From DATFTE01 sp963802575 (GTDB lineage Bacteria; Acidobacteriota; Terriglobia; Terriglobales; Acidobacteriaceae), in contig CAWDJF010000002.1 in the NCBI GenBank assembly GCA_963802575.1, forward strand, positions 186,001 to 250,000: DNA of 64,000 nucleotides, in the 5' to 3' direction. Made by a program: the position numbers and the translations under genes. The notes under the pieces are model-generated. The model did no database searches. It had not been told where the DNA came from and worked only from the letters and a program-made list of their open reading frames with translations. Positions within the stretch are counted from its first letter, which is position 1. Each line of letters begins with the position of its first letter. Positions 32,454-41,716 of this stretch are shown here, piece after piece.

Positions 32454-33728
32454 TTGAGCTTTTCCGAACGCTTGGAGGAGATTCGTACCGGGTTTGAGCG
32501 TCCATTCTGGGTCGCCAACATCAGCGAACTTTTCGAGAGGCTTTCCTATTACGCGGCGTTCGCGTCGCTGGCACGCTATCTACACGAAACTCTGAAGTTT
32601 CCCGTCGAACAAGCGAGCGGACTCACAGGACTGTTCGGCGGATTGGTGTGGTTTCTTGCGGCGTTCGGTGGAACGCTGGCCGACCGCATGGGCTTCCGGC
32701 GCGCGCTTTCGCTCGCTTATTTAATTCTCAGTTGCGCTTATTTTCTGCTGGGCTCGATCGGTGCCCCGTGGCTGGCGCCGGTGCGCGATGCGATGCCGCT
32801 GGTGGTGCTGGTGACGCTGGTTCTGATGCTTCCCGCGCTCGGCATTGCGCTGGTCAAACCGTGCGTAGTTGGGACGACGGCGCGCGCTTCGAAAGAGAGT
32901 GTCCGCTCGATTGGTTACTCGATTTACTACACGCTGGTGAATATCGGCGGAGCTGCGGGGCCCTATGTCGCATCGTGGGTCCATCAGCACATGAGCGTCG
33001 AGAATGTGTTTCGTGTGGCAGCACTCAGCGTCTTCGCTATGTTCTTTGCGGTGCTGCTTTTCTTCAAGGAGCCGCGACGATCTGGCGAAACACAGACGGT
33101 GAGTCTCGCCCAGGCGGCGAAGAACTTCGGAACGGTGCTCGGCAATCCGCGGTTCATGATTTTTCTGTTGATCTTCTCGGGCTACTGGATCGTGTACTGG
33201 CAGGAGTTCATTATTCTGCCGATTTACGTGCACAACTATATCGACCCTAAAGCCAATACTGAACTCATGCTGGTAACCGGACCCCTGACGGTGATTTCGC
33301 TGCAACTGCTGTTCAGTTTCCTCACGAAAAAGATTCCGGCATTCACCGCGATCACGCTGGGCACGCTGATCTCGGGACTGGCGTGGATTCTGCTTATCTT
33401 GCATCCCACGGTTCCGATGGTGATTGTCACTCTGGTCGCGGTGTCGCTGGGCGAGATCACGCAGTCTCCGCGATACTACGAATACATCTCGCGACTGGCG
33501 CCTCCGGGCCAGCAAGGCACCTACATGGGATTCGCATTTCTGCCGATTGGAATTGGTTCGCTGATTGGCGGATGGTTTGGGGGAAAACTCATCCACCACT
33601 TTGGAGAAGTCACACATCAGCCAACCTATATCTGGTGGGCAGTGACGGGCGTGGGGGTTGCGACCGCGGTGTTGCTGTGGATTTACGACAAGACCGTGCG
33701 GGTCGGCAGACCAGTTGCGAGCAACTAG
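32454..33728 (+). CDS. MFS transporter, POT/peptide-transporter-like
   Basis: About 12 hydrophobic helices over ~425 residues. FWVANISELFERLSYYAAFASL is the N-terminal helix of the POT/PTR2-type group, followed by GLVWFLAAFGGTLADRMGFRRAL (MFS loop 2-3). Helix NIGGAAGPYVASWV and the tail GTYMGFAFLPIGIGSLIGGWFG are also MFS-like. Di- or tripeptides driven by protons are the likely cargo, inferred from family. A TTG at 32454 with AGGAG (32443-32447) six bases before it is preferred over an ATG at 32412 that overlaps the preceding gene by 26 bases. Confidence 0.85.
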   Translation: MSFSERLEEIRTGFERPFWVANISELFERLSYYAAFASLARYLHETLKFPVEQASGLTGLFGGLVWFLAAFGGTLADRMGFRRALSLAYLILSCAYFLLGSIGAPWLAPVRDAMPLVVLVTLVLMLPALGIALVKPCVVGTTARASKESVRSIGYSIYYTLVNIGGAAGPYVASWVHQHMSVENVFRVAALSVFAMFFAVLLFFKEPRRSGETQTVSLAQAAKNFGTVLGNPRFMIFLLIFSGYWIVYWQEFIILPIYVHNYIDPKANTELMLVTGPLTVISLQLLFSFLTKKIPAFTAITLGTLISGLAWILLILHPTVPMVIVTLVAVSLGEITQSPRYYEYISRLAPPGQQGTYMGFAFLPIGIGSLIGGWFGGKLIHHFGEVTHQPTYIWWAVTGVGVATAVLLWIYDKTVRVGRPVASN

Positions 33729-33777
33729 TTGTCACTGCATCCCGCATCATTTTTCGATATGATTCCCGCCGATTTCT

Positions 33778-34506
33778 ATGCCTAATCCTAAGCTCGCTCC
33801 TGCCTACATTGCCGCCCACATCCGGCGCGTATTGAAAGATGGCGGATCGGCTCCGCACGCTGAGGATGTGCAGTGGTTTTTCAAAGAAGTAGTGAAATCG
33901 CGCGGCTGGCGCACTGCCGAGTTGCGCAAAGTTGCGGTGCGCTTTCGCCGGGCGATTGTGAAGGAGGCTGGACTTCCCTTCCTGGTGCAAGTCGCCGATA
34001 AACTTTTTTCCAGCCGGGTTCTCGAAGAAAAGGCGTTCGCAGTGTTTCTGCTGGAGAAGAGCACCGATGAGCTTGGAGGCAACGATTTCAAGTTGTTTGA
34101 ATCATGGCTCGCACGGATCGGCAACTGGGCCGATCATGACGGGCTGGTACATTATTTGATTGCGCCGATGATCACGGCAAAGCCCGCGCGTGCTCAAAAG
34201 GTTTTCCGCTGGGCGCGATCGCGCAACCGGTGGCATCGCAGGGCTGCCTGCGTGGCGCTGATTCAGGGCACGAGGCGCAAAATGTTTTTTCCAGAAATCG
34301 TGAGGCTCTCGAATTTGCTCCTAAAGGACGAAGACGATATGGTGCAGAAAGGCCTGGGATGGCTGTTACGTGAGACAGCGAAGGCCGATCCAACGCGTAC
34401 AGTTCCCTACCTGATGACGATCCGCTTCACCGCGCCGCGACTGGTCTTGCGGACCGCGTGTGAGACCTTGCCCGCGGTCACTCGTAAACGAGTTTTGGCT
34501 GCGTGA
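33778..34506 (+). CDS. DNA alkylation repair protein (AlkD-like HEAT repeats)
   Basis: The all-helical 242-residue protein belongs to the AlkC/AlkD HEAT-like glycosylase group, which removes 3-methyladenine and 7-methylguanine. Supporting words are GWRTAELRKVAVRFRRAI, EEKAFAVFLLEKS, the FESWLARIGNWADHDGLVHYLI segment (WxxxD with an aspartate as in AlkD) and SRNRWHRRAACVALI, typical of the DNA-contacting helices. It overlaps the next small membrane gene by four bases (GTGA), indicating translational coupling. Confidence 0.85.
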   Translation: MPNPKLAPAYIAAHIRRVLKDGGSAPHAEDVQWFFKEVVKSRGWRTAELRKVAVRFRRAIVKEAGLPFLVQVADKLFSSRVLEEKAFAVFLLEKSTDELGGNDFKLFESWLARIGNWADHDGLVHYLIAPMITAKPARAQKVFRWARSRNRWHRRAACVALIQGTRRKMFFPEIVRLSNLLLKDEDDMVQKGLGWLLRETAKADPTRTVPYLMTIRFTAPRLVLRTACETLPAVTRKRVLAA

Positions 34507-34718
34507 GCAAGCTCACTATCTTCGGCCTCTTCGCGGTATCGGCGATGCTTGTCTGTTATGCCTTCGAAGATCGCAGCCGGTGGTTCATCCTCGCCTTCGC
34601 CGGGGCTTGCGCCCTGGGATCGATCTACGGTTTCCTGCAGGGAGCATGGCCCTTCGGCTTGGTCGAAGCGATCTGGTCGTTGGTGGCGTTACGGCGATGG
34701 TGGCTGTCGGGGCGGTGA
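34503..34718 (+). CDS. Small membrane protein
   Basis: 71 residues starting at a GTG that overlaps the AlkD-like stop codon. It has two hydrophobic helices: LTIFGLFAVSAMLVCYAF and WFILAFAGACALGSIYGFL, then FGLVEAIWSLVALRRWW. The pattern resembles short DUF-type membrane proteins found next to unrelated genes. Function unknown. Confidence 0.7.
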   Translation: MSKLTIFGLFAVSAMLVCYAFEDRSRWFILAFAGACALGSIYGFLQGAWPFGLVEAIWSLVALRRWWLSGR

Positions 34719-34725
34719 TATCCAC

Positions 34726-35187
34726 TCATTTCCTATAGACGACTTCGCCATGAAAAATGGGGAAGTCCCTGCCAAAACCGCCACCGATGATTGCGCCGAT
34801 ACCACCCAGTAGAAGGGCAGCCCCTCCACGAGTCAGGGTGCCGTTTGTCTTGGAGGCGCCGAGGGCGGCACCGGCACTACCGCCTATTACGGCGCCAACG
34901 GCCGCGTTGCGCTCGTCGCTGTGTTCCAGGCGGACTTCACGAACCTCGTTCCGATTAAATGTGAAGGTGGATCGCCCGGTTCGAATGACACCTCCTCGAT
35001 GAACGTCGCAAACCAGCGTATCGGCTGTTGCTTCCACAAAGACGCACAAGATGCGCAAGTGAGTTTTTACGCTGATGGGGGTGCCGGGAGCGATCTTCTG
35101 AACAGCGGGCCACCCAGCCGACTGAGCGGCCGCGCACTCACCGAGAAAACAGACGGCGAGTGTGCAGGTAATGAGTCTGTTGCGCAT
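34726..35187 (-). CDS. Secreted protein with a glycine-zipper region
   Basis: From the ATG at 35187 (MRNRLITCTLAVCFLGECAAA, a signal peptide) about 153 residues follow. The body has strand-like alternation (GTPISVKTHLRILCVFVE) and a glycine-rich helix pair, NAAVGAVIGGSAGAALGASK then GGAALLLGGIGAIIGGGFG, similar to glycine-zipper regions that insert in or bind membranes. It converges on the small membrane gene upstream. No enzyme motif. Confidence 0.65.
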   Translation of the reverse strand: MRNRLITCTLAVCFLGECAAAQSAGWPAVQKIAPGTPISVKTHLRILCVFVEATADTLVCDVHRGGVIRTGRSTFTFNRNEVREVRLEHSDERNAAVGAVIGGSAGAALGASKTNGTLTRGGAALLLGGIGAIIGGGFGRDFPIFHGEVVYRK

Positions 35188-35263
35188 GTGAGACGAGTAA
35201 ATGTCCATAGTGATAGTTGCTCTGAACTGTGAGAGTTTTGCGCCATCAGAAACGACGGCCGCT

Positions 35264-35713
35264 TCACGGGCGTTGACCGCACCTTAGCAATGGGTTGCAA
35301 GTCTGCGGCGTGCGGGCGGCCAGCACCGCCTGAAACGTCGGGGCCATGTGCTTTGGCACTTCAAAGATCACCACCTGGGAAGCTTTGCTCTCATCCCGGT
35401 AAGAAATCCGGAAGACGTGCCGATGTCTCCGTTGCTTAATCAGGCCGACGGCGATTGCCGGCAGGACGCCGAGGTGCCGGGTTACCGAGCGCGAGTACTC
35501 GAATGACTCGATCGCCGCATACGGGATCATGGACTTCGTCCCAGAATGCTCGAAGACAAGCGAGTCGGGCTGCGTGAGATCCAAATGCCCTACGGTGGCG
35601 GCGTTCAAGCCAGGAGAAGTGCCGCCTACGTACATCACCTCACCATCGGTCACGGCGGCCGCAGAAAGGGACACGGCAAGGAACAGCCCCAATGCCACGA
35701 TTAACTTGTTCAT
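35264..35713 (-). CDS. Secreted protein of unknown function
   Basis: Signal peptide (MNKLIVALGLFLAVSLSAAA) then about 130 residues, with EVMYVGGT and VGHLDLTQ, a DSLVFEHSGTKSMIPYAAIESFEYSR block and a basic stretch (KQRRHRHVFRISYRDE). The repeated short strands resemble a PH-like or DUF beta domain. It lies 76 bases upstream of the glycine-zipper gene on the same strand and may be co-transcribed with it. Confidence 0.65.
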   Translation of the reverse strand: MNKLIVALGLFLAVSLSAAAVTDGEVMYVGGTSPGLNAATVGHLDLTQPDSLVFEHSGTKSMIPYAAIESFEYSRSVTRHLGVLPAIAVGLIKQRRHRHVFRISYRDESKASQVVIFEVPKHMAPTFQAVLAARTPQTCNPLLRCGQRP

Positions 35714-35787
35714 GATTCACCTCATGTAAGCAAATCTAGGGGCGAGGGGCGCTTGCGGTATGCGCGTTTATGACACTTTCTTAAATG

Positions 35788-36708
35788 TCACAACGAAGCG
35801 AGTGGGCCGGTGATGAAATTCTCATAGCGGCGTAATTCCTGCATGGAAGATTCGGCAAGCAGGGGAAAGGTGATTGGACGGCATCCTTTCGGCAAGTGCG
35901 CCACTGTGACGACATCGCAGACCACTGCAGCGGCTTGTTTCAGACCGCGCTGCCAGTTGGCTTGCCGGGCATCGCGAAACATCAAGCTATCGCGATGAAG
36001 TCCCGCCGCGGTCAGCATCGTACGAGCCATTTTAAGGAAATCAGGCCATCGGGAGGCCACCGCGACCAAGGTGCCCGAAGGCGCAGGCAACCACTCTGCA
36101 AGAGACGAGGGTACGGAGCGAATATGCAGAGTCAGCAGTTCGGCTTCTGGTGGCAACAGGTTGCGCACGGCTTTTTCTTTGCTCGGAAGCACAACCGGGA
36201 TCGCACCTTCAATGGCTTCAGCAAGCGGACCTTGCAGCCCGCGACCCTCGACACGAAAGGTAACGGCTTGTTCCATCTCGGCGATCACAATGCGCCGAAG
36301 TTCTTCGTCCGGTTCGATGACCAGAAAATGATCAGGCGGTTGCAATTCGAGCCAGCGGTGCAACCTCGACCGCAGCAGCGACAATGGAGTGCCGGTTTTG
36401 CGAGCGGAACGAAAGAGACCAGTAATTAGCTGGTCGAGCACCAAATCCGATGTATCGGTTCCCTGGGGTTTAGCGTCCCTCACATATACGCCGCTTCCAT
36501 GTCTTGATTCAACCCAACCAGCGCTCTCGAGTTGACGGTAAGCCGCGCTGACGGTATTGGCGTGCAATCGGAATCGTCGTGCCATCTCGCGCGTGCTGGG
36601 CAAACGTTGGCCTGGAGCCAAGTCATCGCTCAGAATCCCCAGAACGACCTGGGTGACGAGCTGTTCGCGAATGCTGACTTTGCTTCTAGGGGCGAACCAG
36701 AAATGCAT
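35788..36708 (-). CDS. GntR-family transcriptional regulator (YtrA-like N-terminal domain)
   Basis: Residues about 10-75 are a winged-helix GntR DNA-binding domain: VTQVVLGILSDDLAPGQRLPSTREMARRF and HANTVSAAYRQLESAGWVESRHGSGVYV. The remaining ~220 residues are a longer effector domain I cannot place; it lacks the PLP-binding lysine motif of MocR proteins (no SKTL-like word seen). It is divergent from an M24 peptidase gene. The neighbour's regulation is inferred from position only. Confidence 0.8.
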   Translation of the reverse strand: MHFWFAPRSKVSIREQLVTQVVLGILSDDLAPGQRLPSTREMARRFRLHANTVSAAYRQLESAGWVESRHGSGVYVRDAKPQGTDTSDLVLDQLITGLFRSARKTGTPLSLLRSRLHRWLELQPPDHFLVIEPDEELRRIVIAEMEQAVTFRVEGRGLQGPLAEAIEGAIPVVLPSKEKAVRNLLPPEAELLTLHIRSVPSSLAEWLPAPSGTLVAVASRWPDFLKMARTMLTAAGLHRDSLMFRDARQANWQRGLKQAAAVVCDVVTVAHLPKGCRPITFPLLAESSMQELRRYENFITGPLASL

Positions 36709-36811
36709 GGTTCACATCTTATGCTTCGAGGGGCGGCGGCTCCGGAAAATGCTTTGTCGAAGAAACGCATTCGCCTAAACTGCCCTCCTTGTTTAGAATA
36801 GGAGTTTGTCC

Positions 36812-37978
36812 ATGAACCTAGCTGCCATCCAAGCCGCGTTGCGCGAGCGGAATATCGACGCGTGGCTTTTCTACGATCACCATCACCGCGATCCCATTGC
36901 TTACCGGGTGTTGGGTTTGCCTGAAGGTCTGATGGTGACGCGGCGCTGGTTCTACCTCATCCCAGCGAACGGCGAGCCGACCAAGCTCGTCCACAAGATC
37001 GAGTCTGGGCATCTGGACACGCTTCCGGGAACGAAGCATCAGTACGCGGGATGGCAGGAACTCTTCGAGAAGCTCAAGCAGGTGCTGGCGCCGCATCGCA
37101 ACATTGCGATGCAGTACTCCCCGAACAATCTGGTTTTTACAGTGTCGCTGGTCGATGGCGGCACGCTCGAATTGATTCGTGGTCTGGGGAAGAACGTCGT
37201 CAGCTCCGGCGACCTGGTGGCGCAATTCGAGGCCGTGTGGAGCGACGAACAGATCAAGACCCACTTCGCCGCGCGAGATGCGATCGATGCCATCACGGCC
37301 GAGGCCTTTAAGGAAATCGGACGGCGCGTGCGCAACGGCGGCACCACGGAAGCTGATATCCAGAAGTGGTTCATGGAGGCATTCGCGCGGGAGAATCTGG
37401 TGACCGACGATCCTCCGATTGTGGCGGTGAATGGAAACAGCGGGAACCCGCACTACGAGCCGCATCCCGGCAATTCGGCTCCGATTCGCGAGGGCGATTT
37501 CGTGCTGCTCGATGTTTGGGGAAAGAAGAATACGCCCGAAGCCGTCTACTACGACATTACTTGGACGGGTTTCGTTGGCAAAGGTCCGTCGGACCGCATG
37601 CGCGATGTATTCAAGATTGTTCGCGACGGTCGCGACATCGGCGTGAAGACGGTGCAGGAAGCGATTGCGGCCGGGCGTCCGATTGCCGGATGGGAAGTGG
37701 ATCACGCGGTGCGCGCGCACATCAAGAACGCAGGCTTCGGCGATAATTTTATTCATCGCACCGGACATTCCATCGGCACCGATGTGCACGCGAACGGCGC
37801 GAACATGGACGATCTGGAAATTCACGACGAGCGCAGGATCCTACCCAACTCCTGTTTCTCGATCGAGCCCGGCATTTACCTGCCGGAATTCGGGGTGCGT
37901 AGCGAGGTCGACGTTCTGGTTCGGCCGAAAGCGGCGGAAGTTACCGGAAAAATTCAAAGCGAGCTAGTCATTATCTGA
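36812..37978 (+). CDS. M24 family metallopeptidase (Xaa-Pro aminopeptidase-like)
   Basis: A creatinase-like N-terminal domain (MNLAAIQAALRERNIDAWLFYDHHH) precedes a pita-bread fold with the five metal ligands in place: FVLLDVWG (Asp), YYDITWTGFVG (Asp), HRTGHSIGTDVH (His), FSIEPGIY (Glu) and RSEVDVLVR (Glu). Such enzymes remove an N-terminal residue before proline; the peptide or substrate preference is inferred. AGGAG seven bases upstream favours the ATG at 36812 over the TTG at 36806. The next gene starts at its stop codon. Confidence 0.88.
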   Translation: MNLAAIQAALRERNIDAWLFYDHHHRDPIAYRVLGLPEGLMVTRRWFYLIPANGEPTKLVHKIESGHLDTLPGTKHQYAGWQELFEKLKQVLAPHRNIAMQYSPNNLVFTVSLVDGGTLELIRGLGKNVVSSGDLVAQFEAVWSDEQIKTHFAARDAIDAITAEAFKEIGRRVRNGGTTEADIQKWFMEAFARENLVTDDPPIVAVNGNSGNPHYEPHPGNSAPIREGDFVLLDVWGKKNTPEAVYYDITWTGFVGKGPSDRMRDVFKIVRDGRDIGVKTVQEAIAAGRPIAGWEVDHAVRAHIKNAGFGDNFIHRTGHSIGTDVHANGANMDDLEIHDERRILPNSCFSIEPGIYLPEFGVRSEVDVLVRPKAAEVTGKIQSELVII

Positions 37979-38404
37979 ATGGCAAATTCCACCGTGAGTA
38001 AACCGAGAGCGGCCGAACCCGCAGAAACGCAACCGCTCACCGCGATGGCGATGCTCGCGTCCCTCGTCGGCTGGCTGATTCCCGGCGCCGGACATCTTAT
38101 TCTCAGACGCTATGTTCGCGGGCTGATCCTGATGGCATCGATCGTGACTATGTTCGTGCTTGGCCTGCTCATGCAAGGCCATGTGTACAAGCCGAATGGC
38201 GGAGACATCCTCGACATCCTCGGGTTTGTAGGCAACGTGGGAGCGGGCGGGTTGTACTTCCTGACGCTTGCCAAGGATTGGGGCCAGGGCGCGATCGCGC
38301 ACGCGACCGCCGATTACGGGACGAAATATCTGATTGTGGCGGGTCTGTTGAATTTCATCGCGGTGGCCGACGCTTACCACATCGCGATTGGAAAGAAACC
38401 GTGA
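37979..38404 (+). CDS. Membrane protein, DUF6677-like
   Basis: The 141-residue protein has a charged N terminus and then hydrophobic helices: AMAMLASLVGWLIPGAGHLIL, GLILMASIVTMFVLGLLM and YLIVAGLLNFIAVADAYHIAIG. The words PGAGHLILRRYVRG and NFIAVADAYHIA suggest the TM2-like/DUF6677 type known from Acidobacteria. Function unknown. It directly follows the M24 gene and overlaps a 60-residue membrane gene by four bases. Confidence 0.75.
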   Translation: MANSTVSKPRAAEPAETQPLTAMAMLASLVGWLIPGAGHLILRRYVRGLILMASIVTMFVLGLLMQGHVYKPNGGDILDILGFVGNVGAGGLYFLTLAKDWGQGAIAHATADYGTKYLIVAGLLNFIAVADAYHIAIGKKP

Positions 38405-38583
38405 TCCTGGAACTCTCACACTTCAGCGCCGCATTCTTCTTCGCGCTATTCGCCTCGGTGGTGTTCGGCATTACCCAGCGCAGTGACGCTATGGACCAAG
38501 TGAAATACGGCCTCTACTGCTTCGCCATGTTTCTGGGCGGAGTGTTCATGGCCGGTTGGGTTATGTGGATGCTAAGACACTAG
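38401..38583 (+). CDS. Small membrane protein (60 residues)
   Basis: A GTG at 38401 overlaps the preceding TGA (GTGA). The product starts MILELSHFSAAFFFALFASVVFG and has a second helix, YCFAMFLGGVFMAGWVMWML. Two helices and the coupled start make it a likely real gene despite its size. Function unknown. Confidence 0.65.
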   Translation: MILELSHFSAAFFFALFASVVFGITQRSDAMDQVKYGLYCFAMFLGGVFMAGWVMWMLRH

Positions 38584-38586
38584 AAC

Positions 38587-38765
38587 CGGACCTCGGACTT
38601 CAGACCTCGGACTTCAGACCTCAGACCTCAGCCTTCAGAACCTTCGTCCCTGGCTTTTTCAGGTTCGGAAGTTTTCTTGTAGGTTTCCGCGAAAGTATTT
38701 AGAACTCATGACCCGAGGTCCGAAGTCCGAGGTCCGAAGTCCGAAGTCCGAGGTCCGAGGTCCGC
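38587..38765. repeat. Large inverted heptamer pair, word GGACCTC
   Basis: Left arm 38587-38640: GGACCTC, GGACTTC, AGACCTC, GGACTTC, AGACCTC, AGACCTC and so on. Right arm 38711-38765: GAGGTCC and GAAGTCC alternating for seven or more units. The arms are about 50 bases long with a 70-base spacer that contains its own short palindromic words. It separates two converging transcripts. Confidence 0.85.
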
Positions 38766-38767
38766 TC

Positions 38768-39712
38768 TTACCCTTCCCATACAAACGCATCAAACACCCG
38801 TTTCGTATCGAATCCCAGATGACGATAGAGTTCGACCGCGCGGTAGTTGGCTTCGGTCACGGTCAATGACAGCAACGAGAACTTGCGCTCGCGCAGGTTG
38901 GCGGCGGTGGTGGCGAGCAGGGTTTCTCCGATGCCATGCGAGCGGTATTCCGGCAGCACACAAACCTGCGTGACATGGCCGACATCGTGACGGACTCGCG
39001 AGCAGAGGATAACTGCGATGACGCTCCGGCTGCGCTTGTTCACCGCGACAAATGATGATTCCGAGTCGAAAACTCCACATCCCGGGAAACGGACAATGTT
39101 ATTGAGGAAGCGCAGCGATCCGCTAAGCGTGCGGTACTGATCGTTGATCTCCGCGTCGACGTGGCCCCGATAGGCAGTGGTGATCAATGCCGCGACGGGC
39201 TGATAGTCAGCCTCAGTCCAGCGGCGAATTTCGATTTCACTGCTGACAGGCTTCACCGCTTTCACCGGATCGGTCAGGGGAAGCACCATGAAGAGCCGCC
39301 CGTGCCGTGAGAACCCCTGCTCTACAAAAGGACGCGCAACCAGTCCGGTTTCGTGAATCAAGAGTTGGGCTTCGATGCGATGAATTCCCGGCGATTGCTG
39401 CAAGGTCTCGATTACATGAGTCAGGAGGCGTGACTCGACGCCATGGGGATCGGGGAGGCGCCCGCCGTTCGCGACAAAAAGGTCGCCGATCACGCCTTTG
39501 CTGCCTTCATAGACGAAGAAGGCGTAGCCGAAGATGCGTCCGCGATCGATGGCGGCGTAGCCGGGAAGAATCTTGGCGTCGACATAGCGCAGAATCATGT
39601 CAGCGGAGCCGCTGTAATCCCACGACAGAATCCGCTCCCATAGCCGGTTCTCGTCTTCCAGCAAGGAGCGCAAATCTACCGAGGAAAAGTGTCTAAGATC
39701 GAGAATTTCCAA
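38768..39712 (-). CDS. GNAT-family N-acetyltransferase
   Basis: The C-terminal ~150 residues form a GNAT domain with the acetyl-CoA motif QVCVLPEYRSHGIGETLLATT and LTVTEANYRAVELYRHLGF near the end. The N-terminal half shows related folding (YVDAKILPGYAAIDRGRIFGYAFF), suggesting a duplicated or degenerate GNAT domain. The acetyl acceptor, often an amine of a small molecule or protein, is unknown. The 3' end touches the large heptamer pair. Confidence 0.82.
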   Translation of the reverse strand: MEILDLRHFSSVDLRSLLEDENRLWERILSWDYSGSADMILRYVDAKILPGYAAIDRGRIFGYAFFVYEGSKGVIGDLFVANGGRLPDPHGVESRLLTHVIETLQQSPGIHRIEAQLLIHETGLVARPFVEQGFSRHGRLFMVLPLTDPVKAVKPVSSEIEIRRWTEADYQPVAALITTAYRGHVDAEINDQYRTLSGSLRFLNNIVRFPGCGVFDSESSFVAVNKRSRSVIAVILCSRVRHDVGHVTQVCVLPEYRSHGIGETLLATTAANLRERKFSLLSLTVTEANYRAVELYRHLGFDTKRVFDAFVWEG

Positions 39713-39828
39713 CCCTGGGGCTCCTGACGCTGCAGAACGAAAAACGTGAATCCGAAAGTGGAGTTTAGTGCTTCCTCGCGGCGCTAGGCAAACTGGCGAA
39801 CATGGGCAGACAACATGAAGATGCGCAG

Positions 39829-41463
39829 CTAGTAGCTTCCCGCCTGCGCCACCCAGTAATAGTCCATTTTCTGCGGCTGGAACGTGCCGAGGTAGGAAAC
39901 GCGGCGGTTGCGCAGAACTTTGCGGATTAGCTCTCGCGCGGCCTGGGGAGCGACCACGATGTGGGTCTGGGGAGGAAGCTTCCCAGGCTCATATTGCAGC
40001 ATCGCTTGATTGCGATAGAAGGTGAGCCCGTATTCAGTTTCGCGCGGCACCGCGAAAACCGCCAGCGGAGGCAAAGCGTTTACATCTTCCATGCGAGCGA
40101 TGTCGGCGAGAAGCGGGCGGGCCGAGAGAGCGTCATCGAGGACGGGAGCCCCGATCCGCAGCAGCGCGGCCACACTGAGCACCACCGGAATCAGAGTGAC
40201 AAAGCGCAGCAATCGTAATCCCGGCGATCGCAGAAGCGTGATCGTAAGGCCCGCAGCCAGGATCGCTGCCAGCACGCAAGAAACTTCGGTGGCACGGTTC
40301 CACGGCAGATGATGTTGTTGCAGGATGTAGACAATCATCAAAGTGGGAACGATCAAAGACGCGGCCAGTACGGCATGGCCGACAATCCACAAAAAGTTGG
40401 GACGTTCGTTATCAGCGGTGTGACGGCGCACATACTCCGCCAAGAGCAACGCACCGGCCGGCAAGGCGGGCACGATGTAGCCGGGCAACTTCGATTGGGA
40501 GAACGAAAAGAAGACCAGTGGGACCACCATCCAAATCAGCAAAAACGCGTCGAAGGCGTCTTCCGAGCGCAGCATTTCGCGCTTCTCGGCAAGCCAGGCG
40601 CGAGCCGTCTCCCATGTAGCCGCGATTGCTAACACCGACCACGGGACCAGACCCAGCAGCATCACCGGGAGGTAATACCAAAAAGGTTCGGGGTGGTGGT
40701 AGAGGTTGGTTCCAAAGCGCGCCAGGTTGTGCTCGAGAATGAACTCGCGAAAAAACGGCGGATTCTTGATTTGGACCGCGATGTACCAGGGTGCGGCGAT
40801 CACCAGGAAAAGCAAAATTCCGGGCAACCACAACATTCGCTTCACCATTGAGAGATCGCCTTTCGCAAGAGCAAAAGTCCCAATGATTACGACCGCGAGA
40901 AACAGGGCGACCGGGCCCTTCGCCAGAGTTCCCAGAGCGAGGAAAGCATAGAACAAACTCAGGTAGCGGCTATTTTGACTCTCGTACCATGCGTACCAGG
41001 AGAGCAATGCGATTGCGAGCGTCGCTGTTAGCGGCATGTCCATGGATGCGGCGCGGGCGAACCCGATAATTCCTGCCGATGACGCAACGATCAAGGCTCC
41101 GTCGAGGTGCGATCCCGGACGGAAGCGGCGCAGGAAAAAATAGACAGCGAACACCATTAACGTCCCGTCGATGGCCGAGGGCACGCGGGCGGCCCAATCG
41201 CTGACTCCGAAGACGCGATAGGAAAGCATCGCTTCCCAATAGTAGAGCGCGGGCTTCTCAAGCCAGGGAACGCCGCCAAGCGTGGGCGTAATCCAGTCAT
41301 GCCGCTCGAGCATTTCGCGCGCGACTTGCGCGTAGCGTGGTTCATCGGCGCCGATCAGGCCGAACGAGCCTAATCCGTAGAAGAGAAGAAACGCACAGAA
41401 GCCGGCGAGTAGCACCCAGTCGGTCAGCGTGCGGAGACGGGCGTTCCATCCCGAGCCAGTCAA
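39829..41463 (-). CDS. Glycosyltransferase family 39 (ArnT-like)
   Basis: About 11 membrane helices over 544 residues. The first periplasmic loop has ADEPRYAQVAREMLERHDW with the catalytic DE pair and the WLEKPALYYW block typical of GT39/ArnT-type lipid-linked sugar transferases. The C-terminal periplasmic domain begins near MEDVNALPPLAVFAV. Substrates may be lipid A or a lipid-linked sugar; the sequence does not say which. The start is a TTG overlapping the TGA of the small membrane gene upstream (TTGA), showing coupling. Confidence 0.88.
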   Translation of the reverse strand: MTGSGWNARLRTLTDWVLLAGFCAFLLFYGLGSFGLIGADEPRYAQVAREMLERHDWITPTLGGVPWLEKPALYYWEAMLSYRVFGVSDWAARVPSAIDGTLMVFAVYFFLRRFRPGSHLDGALIVASSAGIIGFARAASMDMPLTATLAIALLSWYAWYESQNSRYLSLFYAFLALGTLAKGPVALFLAVVIIGTFALAKGDLSMVKRMLWLPGILLFLVIAAPWYIAVQIKNPPFFREFILEHNLARFGTNLYHHPEPFWYYLPVMLLGLVPWSVLAIAATWETARAWLAEKREMLRSEDAFDAFLLIWMVVPLVFFSFSQSKLPGYIVPALPAGALLLAEYVRRHTADNERPNFLWIVGHAVLAASLIVPTLMIVYILQQHHLPWNRATEVSCVLAAILAAGLTITLLRSPGLRLLRFVTLIPVVLSVAALLRIGAPVLDDALSARPLLADIARMEDVNALPPLAVFAVPRETEYGLTFYRNQAMLQYEPGKLPPQTHIVVAPQAARELIRKVLRNRRVSYLGTFQPQKMDYYWVAQAGSY

Positions 41464-41711
41464 TTTTCCTGTCCTCTGGGTCGCAGCAGTGCGTAGATGC
41501 TGATCAGGGTCCAGGTCACTTCGAGCACGACGAAGCCGATCTGGAAGGGATGGAAGGCGATGTAGGCGAGAATCGTAGAGCCGACCGCGTTGAGGATGTT
41601 ATACGCTGCCTTCCCCGAGTGCATCCAGCGCATCTGGTGGCTCGCGTAAGCGACAAGAATCAAAAGCGCGCCGACAAACGAAGCAATCTGCCGGACCATC
41701 GAAATTTCCAT
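41460..41711 (-). CDS. CBU_0592-like small membrane protein
   Basis: The ATG at 41711 lies five bases after the stop of nrnA. The 83-residue protein has three hydrophobic helices (VRQIASFVGALLILVAYASHQ, YNILNAVGSTILAYIAF, GFVVLEVTWTLISIYALL) and the words YNILNAVGS and FQIGFVVLE that mark a family of small inner-membrane proteins of unknown role. An alternative start is the ATG at 41699. Confidence 0.78.
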   Translation of the reverse strand: MEISMVRQIASFVGALLILVAYASHQMRWMHSGKAAYNILNAVGSTILAYIAFHPFQIGFVVLEVTWTLISIYALLRPRGQEN

Positions 41712-41716
41712 GAGAG

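Noticed and set aside
32721..33617. A 298-residue His/Arg-rich frame opposite the MFS transporter
   Set aside because: Composition is that of reversed hydrophobic codons; the transporter helices on the sense strand explain the open frame.
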